This document shows, in pieces, positions 57,122 through 64,000 of a DNA stretch of 64,000 nucleotides. Position numbers and translations under genes: made by a program. Every line of letters starts with the position of its first letter. The first letter of the stretch is position 1. Source of the stretch: Paralcaligenes ureilyticus (lineage in GTDB: Bacteria; Pseudomonadota; Gammaproteobacteria; Burkholderiales; Burkholderiaceae_B); contig NZ_SMAJ01000007.1 in NCBI RefSeq assembly GCF_004346225.1, forward strand, positions 124,001-188,000, written 5' to 3'. The notes beneath the pieces were generated by a model. It did not search any database. It was not told where the DNA came from and saw only the letters and a list, made by a program, of their open reading frames with translations.

Positions 57122-58831
57122 GTGCCGCTGCTGCGGGCAAGGCGCTCGCGGCCGCGCATCAAATTGAACCTGGTGGGGTTAATGGCGTTGCTGCTGCTTG
57201 TGCAGGGCTATCCATTGCTCTTGATTGTTTCCAGCGCGTTCAATGTGGGCGACCCTCAGGCAATCCCGCCGACCGAGTTTGGTTTGTCGAACTTTGTCCA
57301 GATTCTGGACCATCTGGACTGGGTTTGGAATTCGCTGCTTGTGGCCGTTGGCGGCACGCTGCTGGCTACTGCGATCGGCGTTTTGCTTGCCTGGATCATT
57401 CATCGGACCACCGTGCCTGGCAGCAGCCTGCTGGAAATTCTGATTGCAATTCCTTACCCGCTTGGCCCCCTGGTCGGAGCGCTCTCCTGGAGCGCGCTGG
57501 GGTCGCCGAGCTCGGGCTTGATCAACAAGTTGTTTGTCGCAGTGACTGGGTTTGCCAGTCCAGTCATCGACATCACCAGCCTGGGTGGCATCATTTTCGT
57601 CATGGCGATCTTCGAAGCACCCGTCGCCGTCTTGATGATCGGTGCCGCAATGCAGCGGATGGATCCATCGCTGGAAGAATGTTCGGCCATTTTTGGCGGA
57701 GGGCGGATGCGCACGGCCTTGCGGGTGACCCTGCCATTGATGTTGCCGGCGATACTCAGTTCGGCACTTTTCCTATTCACTTCAATGCTGGGCGCGTTTG
57801 CGATCCCGGCCATTCTTGGTGTTGCCAGCCGATTCTACGTCATCACCACAGCCATTTACGTACTGTTTCAGGGCTATCCCCCCAATTACCCGCTGGCGGC
57901 CGCGCTTGGTTTGCTTCTGATCGCAATCACTGCCATTGCGGTCTGGCTCTACGGCCGTGTCTTGAGTGGCCGCTCGTTCACTGTTGTATCGGGAAAGAAC
58001 TATCGTCCGCGTCGGGTCGATATGGGTGCGTGGACGCCGCTGTTGTTTGCGATTGCCTGTTTGTATATTGTCATTGCTTTGATTTTGCCGCTCGGCGTAT
58101 TGCTGGTCGCGTCCGTTCAAAGCGGCGGCGAAATACGTTGGGACGTGAGCGAATGGACATTGAGAAATTACCATTACGTCCTGATCGATTTTCCCACTAC
58201 ACGACAGGCTATTGTCAATAGCCTTATGCTGGGTGTGGGGACGGGCACGATCGGCACGGCGCTGGCGGCGGCAATTGCCTGGGCCGTCCACCGCCACCAT
58301 GGCCCCGGCGTGCGGGCGCTCGAGCAAGTGACAATGCTGCCGCAAGCGTTTCCCCGGTTGATTTTTGCCTTCGGATTTCTCTGGATGTTGCTGAGCCTGC
58401 CATTTCCGTTGTACGGGACGGCGCTTTCGGTCCTGCTTGTCTATGTCATTGTTTTCCTGCCGCTTGCTTATCGCAGTATGGCCGGCGTAGTCGTACAGAT
58501 CGACCGCTCGATGGAAGAAGCAGCGCAAATGAGCGGCGCCGCCTGGTGGCGCATGATGCGCACCGTTACGCTGCCGTTATTGCGCTCGGGTTTGCTGGCG
58601 ACCTGGGTGCTCATTTTCATGGTTTCCATCCGTGAAGTGAGTGCGTCGCTATTCTTGGCCGGGCCGGGCATCCAAGTACTCGGACCGGCAATCTTCAGCT
58701 TCTGGGATTCCGGCGGACTGCCGCGGGTCAGTGCGCTGGCTGTTGTTCAGGCGGTGATCATCCTGGTTGCATTGCTGCTGGTTCGCTGGCTAACCAGGCA
58801 AGGTGGGAAAATCGGAGGGGTACAGGCATGA
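57122..58831 (+). CDS. ABC importer permease, fused two-domain
   Basis: A 569-residue inner-membrane protein with two permease domains in one chain (about twelve membrane segments). EAA-like loops occur at LEECSAIFGGGRMRTALRVTLPL and MEEAAQMSGAAWWRMMRTVTLPL (location only). GTG at 57122 is preceded by GGAGG at the right distance; an alternative GTG at 57077 would overlap the binding-protein gene. The layout binding protein - fused permease - ATPase is the SfuABC/AfuABC type. Confidence 0.87.
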   Translation: MPLLRARRSRPRIKLNLVGLMALLLLVQGYPLLLIVSSAFNVGDPQAIPPTEFGLSNFVQILDHLDWVWNSLLVAVGGTLLATAIGVLLAWIIHRTTVPGSSLLEILIAIPYPLGPLVGALSWSALGSPSSGLINKLFVAVTGFASPVIDITSLGGIIFVMAIFEAPVAVLMIGAAMQRMDPSLEECSAIFGGGRMRTALRVTLPLMLPAILSSALFLFTSMLGAFAIPAILGVASRFYVITTAIYVLFQGYPPNYPLAAALGLLLIAITAIAVWLYGRVLSGRSFTVVSGKNYRPRRVDMGAWTPLLFAIACLYIVIALILPLGVLLVASVQSGGEIRWDVSEWTLRNYHYVLIDFPTTRQAIVNSLMLGVGTGTIGTALAAAIAWAVHRHHGPGVRALEQVTMLPQAFPRLIFAFGFLWMLLSLPFPLYGTALSVLLVYVIVFLPLAYRSMAGVVVQIDRSMEEAAQMSGAAWWRMMRTVTLPLLRSGLLATWVLIFMVSIREVSASLFLAGPGIQVLGPAIFSFWDSGGLPRVSALAVVQAVIILVALLLVRWLTRQGGKIGGVQA

Positions 58832-58832
58832 A

Positions 58833-60023
58833 ATGGCCAATGCACAGGCGGGCTGCACAATGAGCGCAACAGACTTGCACATGGACCGTTCGCTTTCGGC
58901 GGGTGCCGCTGCAATACCAGACACACCCTCTTTTCTCGAGGTCCGCAACCTTGTCGCAGGCTATGGCGACAAGATTGCGGTCGATGGAATCTCCTTGTCG
59001 ATCAAGGCGGGCGAGCATCTTTCGCTGCTAGGGCCCTCCGGTTGCGGCAAGTCCACGACTTTGCGTTGCATCGCCGGGTTGGAGACGCCGCTCGAAGGCG
59101 AGATCGTCATCGATTCCAAGGTCGTGTTCTCGTCTGCAAAAAAAATTAATGTCCCGCCGGAAAAACGGCAACTATCCATGGTGTTCCAGTCGTACGCCAT
59201 TTGGCCGCACATGACCGTATTCGAGAATGTCGCCTATGGCCTGCGTGCGCACAAAGTTCGTGGCGAGGAGCTCAAGCAGCGGGTTGCCACCGCGCTGGCG
59301 ATGGTTGGGATGGCGGAATTGGTCGATCGGCCGGCTACCGATCTGAGCGGCGGTCAGCAGCAGCGGATTGCCCTGGCGCGCAGTTTTGCCGTTCGTCCGA
59401 AAGCAATGTTGCTCGATGAACCGCTTTCCAACCTGGACGCCAGGCTGCGAGTGCGGATGCGCGAGGAAATCAAGGAACTGCAGCATCAGCTTGGCCTTTG
59501 CACCATCTACGTGACGCACGACCAGGAAGAAGCAATGGCGATATCCGACCGGATCATTGTCATGCGCAGCGGTCGAATTGAACAGATTGGCGCGCCGCTC
59601 GAGATTTATGATTTGCCGCGTACACGCTTTGTTGCGGATTTCATCGGGGCTGCAAATATACTGTCTGGCCAGGTGCTTCCAGGTGCTCCAGGTCACGCCC
59701 CGATGCTGCGCGTGGGCCAGGCCGATATCCAGTGCACTGCCTGCGAGCCCATGCCGCGTCCGGCAGAAGACGGCAACTACCTGGCCGCCGTGCGCGCGGT
59801 TTATCCAGAGCTTAGTCGCGGCGCTGCGTCCGGGATCAACCAGTGGCCGGCTACAGTCAAACGCCGGCTGCTGTTGGGAGATATCGTCACTTACATACTG
59901 GATTGGCCGGGCGGGACCTTGAGGGTTCAGGGTTTTCCCGGCAAGTTGTTCAATGAGGGCGAACATATCGTCTTGCACATTCCGCAAGAGCGCGCTGTGT
60001 TGGTGGGCGCCGATAGGCTTTGA
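58833..60023 (+). CDS. ABC importer ATPase
   Basis: An ATPase of about 396 residues: Walker A GPSGCGKST (about 66-74), signature LSGGQQQR, Walker B AMLLDEP and a C-terminal TOBE-like part from about 290. It energises the preceding permease. ATG 58833 is directly after the permease stop; ATG 58860 (MSATDLHM) is an alternative. About 40 residues precede the usual ABC start. Confidence 0.88.
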   Translation: MANAQAGCTMSATDLHMDRSLSAGAAAIPDTPSFLEVRNLVAGYGDKIAVDGISLSIKAGEHLSLLGPSGCGKSTTLRCIAGLETPLEGEIVIDSKVVFSSAKKINVPPEKRQLSMVFQSYAIWPHMTVFENVAYGLRAHKVRGEELKQRVATALAMVGMAELVDRPATDLSGGQQQRIALARSFAVRPKAMLLDEPLSNLDARLRVRMREEIKELQHQLGLCTIYVTHDQEEAMAISDRIIVMRSGRIEQIGAPLEIYDLPRTRFVADFIGAANILSGQVLPGAPGHAPMLRVGQADIQCTACEPMPRPAEDGNYLAAVRAVYPELSRGAASGINQWPATVKRRLLLGDIVTYILDWPGGTLRVQGFPGKLFNEGEHIVLHIPQERAVLVGADRL

Positions 60024-60074
60024 CCACCAGGGCTGGCTGTGGCGGCTGGTGGAACACTGAAGGCAATTTCAAGC

Positions 60075-60959
60075 ATGAAAATCAGCTTTGTCGGACTGGG
60101 GCAGATGGGCAAACCCATGGCGTTGAATATGTTGAAAAGCGGCGCCGAGCTTATCGTCAGCTCCCGCAGCAATACGCACTTTGCCGAATTCGAGAAAAAG
60201 GGGGTGCCCACCACGCAAGATCTTGCGCAGGTTGCGCAGAGTCATATTATTTTTCTCTGCCTTTTGGATAGTGAGGTCGTGCAGGATGCGTTGTTCGGAG
60301 AAAAAGGGTTTGCCAAGCATCTGACGACGGGACAAATAGTCGTGGACTTCAGCACCATCTCTTATTCCCTGACGATGGAAATAGCCAAGCGCTTGCAAGA
60401 TCGTGGTATTGGGTTTCTTGACGCCCCTATCTCTGGGATGGAGGCCCGGGCGGTCGACGGCACTCTTACCGTAATGTGCGGAGGCAAAAGAGAGACTCTT
60501 GATGAGGTCAGGCCTTATCTGGAGTGCGTTGGCAACAAGATTATCTACATGGGCGCCAGCGGATCTGGCCAACTTACCAAGCTCTTTAACCAAATGCTCT
60601 ATGCAATCAATATGGCGGGGGTGGCGGAAATCCTTCCCCTGGCTGTGAAGATGGGGCTGGACCCCGAAAAGTTTGCACAGGTGATCAACAGCGGAACGGG
60701 TAGGAGCCACGCATCAGAGTTTTTCGTCCCCAGGATCTTACGGGATCATTTTTCAGACGGATACTCCTTGAAAAAAGGCTATAAAGATTTGGTAAGCGCG
60801 GCTGAAATCTCCGCCGATCTTTGCGCGCCTCTGCCAGCGATGCATGCGGCAATCGCGACTTATCAGGCGGCCATGCGCAAGGGCTATGGCGACTACGATA
60901 AAGGCATCATGGTCCGCGTTTTTGAAGAGTTGCTGGGAGTAAGTTGCCGCAAGCCGTAG
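60075..60959 (+). CDS. 3-hydroxyisobutyrate-dehydrogenase-family oxidoreductase
   Basis: A 294-residue beta-hydroxyacid dehydrogenase. The NAD motif FVGLGQMGKPMALNML starts at residue 5; DAPISGMEARAVDGTLTVMCGG is the substrate-binding signature and Lys169 in GQLTKLFNQ the catalytic residue. Such enzymes reversibly oxidise 3-hydroxyisobutyrate, tartronate semialdehyde or related hydroxy acids. The ATG at 60075 starts the family; the importer ATPase ends 51 bp upstream and the MaoC-like gene follows. Confidence 0.9.
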   Translation: MKISFVGLGQMGKPMALNMLKSGAELIVSSRSNTHFAEFEKKGVPTTQDLAQVAQSHIIFLCLLDSEVVQDALFGEKGFAKHLTTGQIVVDFSTISYSLTMEIAKRLQDRGIGFLDAPISGMEARAVDGTLTVMCGGKRETLDEVRPYLECVGNKIIYMGASGSGQLTKLFNQMLYAINMAGVAEILPLAVKMGLDPEKFAQVINSGTGRSHASEFFVPRILRDHFSDGYSLKKGYKDLVSAAEISADLCAPLPAMHAAIATYQAAMRKGYGDYDKGIMVRVFEELLGVSCRKP

Positions 60960-61007
60960 GCCTCCTAAGTGGATTGTTGCCGCAATTTCAAAAGTAGGGA
61001 TAAAAGC

Positions 61008-61424
61008 ATGGATACGAATGGCATCGATGATGTACAGGTGGGGGCGTCGTCGCGGATCAGTAAAACCCTCTCCGAGGCTGACGTTTATATGTACGCCGGA
61101 ATTTCGGGGGATTTTTCGCCCAATCATATCGATGAGGTCTACATGAAAGCGGGTCGCTATGGTCAGCGTATTGCTCACGGAACGTTGTTGATGGGCTTCA
61201 TGTCAGCCGCTTCCGCCAGGCTTTATCTGGGCCGAACGGTATCGTTGGGGTACGACCGCGTGCGTTTCACGGCCCCTGTCTTTTTCGGCGATACGATTAC
61301 GACCGAATACACAATCAAGCAGATTGATCGTGACAAGAGGCGAATCTACGCCGATGTTTGCTGCACCAACCAGCACGGTCAAGTGGTTGGCGCCGCGCTT
61401 AATATTCGCGCCTTCGTCGGTTAG
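61008..61424 (+). CDS. MaoC-like (R)-specific enoyl-CoA hydratase
   Basis: A 138-residue single hot-dog domain. The hydratase catalytic pair is visible in YAGISGDFSPNHIDEVYMKAG (Asp and His, about residues 36-42) with RIAHGTLLMGFMS. It adds water to an enoyl-CoA. It ends the plus-strand part of the cluster and converges on the DapA-like gene with a 28-bp gap. Confidence 0.9.
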   Translation: MDTNGIDDVQVGASSRISKTLSEADVYMYAGISGDFSPNHIDEVYMKAGRYGQRIAHGTLLMGFMSAASARLYLGRTVSLGYDRVRFTAPVFFGDTITTEYTIKQIDRDKRRIYADVCCTNQHGQVVGAALNIRAFVG

Positions 61425-61452
61425 TAGACGGGAGAAAACCTACGTTTCGCTT

Positions 61453-62388
61453 TCAAAGGTTTCGTAGGTCCAGCGCCTTGTCGTGGGCCAGCAATGCTTT
61501 GCTGATGACACCCAGGTGTGCTTGGTGTTTCGAATCAAGGCGCGACAGCATGGGCAGCATGGGGCCCATATCGGCAATGCCGGCGGCCGTGACGGCATCG
61601 TGCAGGACGCGGATTGGATTAAGCGCATCGCGGCAGTCTTCCAGCGGCATATAAGCGGCTCGCAATTGTTCAGCCTCAAGAAAATTGCCGCTCTGGATCG
61701 CCCGTAATAACTCCATTGACCCGCGCGGCCCGACGCATACCGAGCCGGAAGTGAAGCCCGACAGCCCGAAGTCGCGCAAGTGGACGATTGCCGGGCGCTC
61801 TCCGATACCGCTAATGACCTTGCTTTTATCGACAAGCTGCAGCAACCGCGTCAGGAATTCATCTTGTTCAGGGGCGTCGCGCACGATGGCGTACTTGATG
61901 GCGGCGATGCGGCCTTCGCGCGCCAGCACTTCTACGGACTCTGGCTGCAAAAACGTAGTGTTCTTGATGTAAATGATGACGGGTTGCGCAAAGGCATCCG
62001 AGAAACGGCGTATACCGTCCATGGCCCCTGCGTCGGTGCTGGGAAACATCAGGGGCAGTATCATCGCCGTGGGAAATTTGCGCTGGCGCAGGATCGCGGC
62101 CTGGTCGATCATCTTGCCGTAATCGGGTCCGACCGATGGGATGACCCAGGTATCGGCGCCGACGGTTTCTTCCAGAAAATCCAGTACTTCAGCGTATTCA
62201 GACACGGGTATATTGTAAAAATTGGCATTCCCGCCATATAACAGTGTGCGTACGCCGCCCGACTCCATATGATGGATTAATGCCTTGTTCGCTTCCCTGT
62301 TTAATGACAAGTCTGCGTGGCGCGCCAAGGGCGGGACGGCCAGAACTGAGCAGGTTATGTTTTCGTGTGTAACGGCAGTAGTTTTCAT
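61453..62388 (-). CDS. Dihydrodipicolinate-synthase-family lyase (DapA-like)
   Basis: A 311-residue class I aldolase-fold protein. The Schiff-base Lys165 is in IAAIKYAIV and Tyr140 in VIIYIKNT. The usual GTTGE loop reads YGGNANFYN, so it is not the lysine-pathway enzyme. Relatives include KDG aldolases and hydratase-aldolases. Its place in a catabolic cluster suggests cleavage or dehydration of a keto acid. An operator-rich AT region lies before its start. Confidence 0.88.
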   Translation of the reverse strand: MKTTAVTHENITCSVLAVPPLARHADLSLNREANKALIHHMESGGVRTLLYGGNANFYNIPVSEYAEVLDFLEETVGADTWVIPSVGPDYGKMIDQAAILRQRKFPTAMILPLMFPSTDAGAMDGIRRFSDAFAQPVIIYIKNTTFLQPESVEVLAREGRIAAIKYAIVRDAPEQDEFLTRLLQLVDKSKVISGIGERPAIVHLRDFGLSGFTSGSVCVGPRGSMELLRAIQSGNFLEAEQLRAAYMPLEDCRDALNPIRVLHDAVTAAGIADMGPMLPMLSRLDSKHQAHLGVISKALLAHDKALDLRNL

Positions 62389-62500
62389 TACGTTCTTATC
62401 AGCTGTGATTTACTTGTAAGTTATTCTAGACAAAAGCTAGATACTTGTCAATAAGTTGTAAAAAAACAAGTAATGAAAAAATGCACGCAAGGCGGGCGCG
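62389..62500 (-). promoter_or_regulatory. Operator-like repeats upstream of the DapA-like gene
   Basis: TACTTGT occurs at 62411-62417 and 62442-62448 (31 bp apart) and inverted (ACAAGTA) at 62466-62472. Between them is tctag-N7-ctaga (62425-62441). Three related half sites at about whole-turn spacing in an AT-rich gap suggest cooperative binding of a regulator, none of which is encoded immediately beside it. Confidence 0.45.
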
Positions 62501-63676
62501 TCAATGTTTGAGCACTTTTTGTGCAGCCGCTAGCCAGGATTGCGCGACGCTCTCGCCGCCTTCGTTAAGGGTAGGCGGGGCCTTCCAGCCTTCGGTGATG
62601 TCGAATCGGGAGTATTTAACGGCCGACCCTAATGTCAGGCTCCGGCCTTGGGCCGAATCGGGCAGGTTCACGATCATTTTCCGATGCAATACCTGAGGGT
62701 TGTCGAACACCTGGTCGATCGTTGCGATCGGTGCGCAGGGCACACCGCTTTCGCGCAATTTTTGCGCCAGATCCTGGGTTAAATAGTGCCGGGTTTCCTG
62801 CTCGATGGTGGCGTCGACCAGGTCGCGATTGGCAAGCCTGGCCGCCAACGACAGGAATTGAGGGTGTTCGATTAGGTCTTGCCGATCCAGCGCCGTCATG
62901 AATTTTTCAAATAAATTCTGGATGCCCGCGCCGATGACTATCCAGCCGTCACGGGTCGCAAAGGATCGGTAGGGGACCAGTTGAGGGTGATTCGAGCCTA
63001 ACTTCCCGGGGACGCCGAATCCCAGTAGATATTCCAGGGCCGCGTTGGCCAAAAAGGCGACCTGTCCTTCCAATAAACTGGTTTCGACACGTTGGCCTTG
63101 TCCCGTACGGCCGCGTTCCAACAAAGCCACAAGAATGCCCGAGAAGGCGTTCATGCCGGTTATGACGTCGAATGCGGATGTGCCCAGTTTTACCGGAGGC
63201 CCGTTCTTTTCGCCGGTGATGCTCATGTATCCGCCCAGGGCTTGTATGGTCAGATCGAAGGCGCGTTCTGTGGATTGTGGCCCGTCCGCTCCCATGCCCG
63301 AGATCGATGCGTAGATTAGGCGCGGGTTGATTTGGCGCAGGCTTTCGTAGTCGAGATGGAATTTTTCCATGACGCCGGGCCGAAAGTTTTCGATGAAGAC
63401 GTCGGCTCGCGCCGCCAGTTCGCACAGGCGGGCCAGCGCATGGGCGTCATTGAAGTCGACGCCCAGCGAATGCTTGTTCCGATTGGCGGCCAGGAAGGTG
63501 ATGCCTTCGCCATCAGAAAAAGGAGGCCCCTGGGTTCGCAACGGGTCGCCCGTGCCGGGCGGTTCGATCTTAAGAACCTCGGCGCCTAAATCGCCGAGAA
63601 GCATCGTGCAGTACGGCCCGGCGAGGAACCGGGTCAGGTCCAGCACGCGCAGTCCCTCCAAAGGCTTTGCCATCAT
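62501..63676 (-). CDS. Class III CoA-transferase (CaiB/BaiF family)
   Basis: A 391-residue family III CoA-transferase. The start LEGLRVLDLTRFLAGPYCTMLLGDLGAEVLKIE is highly typical (location only) and Asp170 in GTSAFDVITG is the catalytic residue forming the acyl anhydride. It moves CoA from one acid to another, activating the substrate of the cluster. It is read in the same direction as, and upstream of, the DapA-like gene. MMAK leaves the start one codon uncertain. Confidence 0.93.
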   Translation of the reverse strand: MMAKPLEGLRVLDLTRFLAGPYCTMLLGDLGAEVLKIEPPGTGDPLRTQGPPFSDGEGITFLAANRNKHSLGVDFNDAHALARLCELAARADVFIENFRPGVMEKFHLDYESLRQINPRLIYASISGMGADGPQSTERAFDLTIQALGGYMSITGEKNGPPVKLGTSAFDVITGMNAFSGILVALLERGRTGQGQRVETSLLEGQVAFLANAALEYLLGFGVPGKLGSNHPQLVPYRSFATRDGWIVIGAGIQNLFEKFMTALDRQDLIEHPQFLSLAARLANRDLVDATIEQETRHYLTQDLAQKLRESGVPCAPIATIDQVFDNPQVLHRKMIVNLPDSAQGRSLTLGSAVKYSRFDITEGWKAPPTLNEGGESVAQSWLAAAQKVLKH

Positions 63677-63706
63677 AGGAAATTTTTCATGATTGGAATA
63701 TTGAAA

Positions 63707-64000
63707 TTACGAGATAACGAGCTCTTTGCGGTCGTTCAGGTGCGCCAGATTCGATCGTTTCCACTGCGCATCGTTGCGCGTTGGGAAGTCGGTGCGGAAA
63801 TGGGCGCCCCGGCTTTCTTCGCGTTTGAGGGCCGAGCCGGCGATGGATAAGCCGACCAGGGCGGCGGCTCGGGCGTCGGCCAGAGGATGAAACGGCGAAC
63901 CATCCCAGGTGCTCTGGATTTCGGCCAGGAGTGCTTGGAGGGAGTCGACGGCTTCCCCGATTGACGCGCCCGACCGGCGAATGCCGACCTTGGCCGCCAT
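63707..64000 (-). CDS. C-terminal part of a fumarate-reductase/succinate-dehydrogenase-type flavoprotein
   Basis: The visible 97 residues end a protein that continues past the window edge. SALKREESRGAHFRTDFPTR and the late WKRSN are characteristic of the C-terminal helical domain of SdhA, FrdA, NadB and adenylylsulfate reductase A. The Met at the window edge need not be a start. It lies 30 bp upstream of the CoA-transferase gene on the same strand, so it probably belongs to that operon. Confidence 0.8.
   Translation of the reverse strand: MAAKVGIRRSGASIGEAVDSLQALLAEIQSTWDGSPFHPLADARAAALVGLSIAGSALKREESRGAHFRTDFPTRNDAQWKRSNLAHLNDRKELVIS

Overview
The window looks like chromosome of a betaproteobacterium of the family Alcaligenaceae (Bordetella / Achromobacter / Pusillimonas group). 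This rests on the core gene order ompA-ubiG-gph beside gyrA-serC-pheA-hisC-tyrA-aroA-cmk-rpsA-ihfB-lapA-lapB-hldE1-hldD, on the split heptose kinase (rfaE domain I only), and on the tmRNA tag ANDSRFALAA. Genus assignment is inference.

Layout. 1-1,505: a small MITE-like element, a tmRNA gene (ssrA, minus strand) with its terminator, and a decayed second copy of the tmRNA 5' part. 1,506-13,067: a catabolic and transport locus. A five-gene minus-strand operon (phosphatase, glutamine-synthetase-like ligase, aldehyde dehydrogenase, iron alcohol dehydrogenase, M81 metallopeptidase) lies divergent from a PhnS/T/U2-like ABC importer and a DeoR regulator. The set fits uptake of a phosphorylated amino-alcohol-like compound, dephosphorylation, gamma-glutamylation and two-step oxidation; this is a hypothesis. 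13,068-37,407: the housekeeping core, covering aromatic amino acid, His, Ser and Cys synthesis, translation, nucleoid protein, LPS heptose, cell-wall hydrolase and electron-transfer flavoprotein. 37,408-44,268: an apparent insertion holding an SOS-box-controlled radical SAM gene and a two-partner secretion pair whose exoprotein is broken by an in-frame stop. 44,269-51,743: acyl-CoA dehydrogenase, peroxiredoxin, a tiny SOS-controlled membrane-protein gene behind two LexA boxes, rplS, nudL, rsgA, an M48 protease and orn. 51,879-64,000: an accessory catabolic region with a TetR regulator, a Bug-family binding protein, SDR, carboxymuconolactone decarboxylase-like protein, a ferric/organic-acid type ABC importer, then HIBADH-like, MaoC-like, DapA-like, CoA-transferase and the end of a fumarate-reductase-type flavoprotein.

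The most striking non-coding signal is a family of about 30 short REP-type palindromes. Each has a 5' GTAG, a conserved CTTGT loop and 7-bp stems that vary by compensatory pairs. They fill gene borders between 9.5 and 55.6 kb and are absent from both ends. They often come as inverted pairs, many are followed by T runs that would make them intrinsic terminators, and two pairs bracket a larger ~240-bp nested palindrome. One decayed pair is now translated inside a comEA-like gene. The most interesting gene-level signal is the pair of LexA-box promoters (37.8 and 47.2 kb) with the same geometry, one of them driving an unrecognised 57-residue membrane peptide.

No tRNA, rRNA, CRISPR array or intact transposase was seen.
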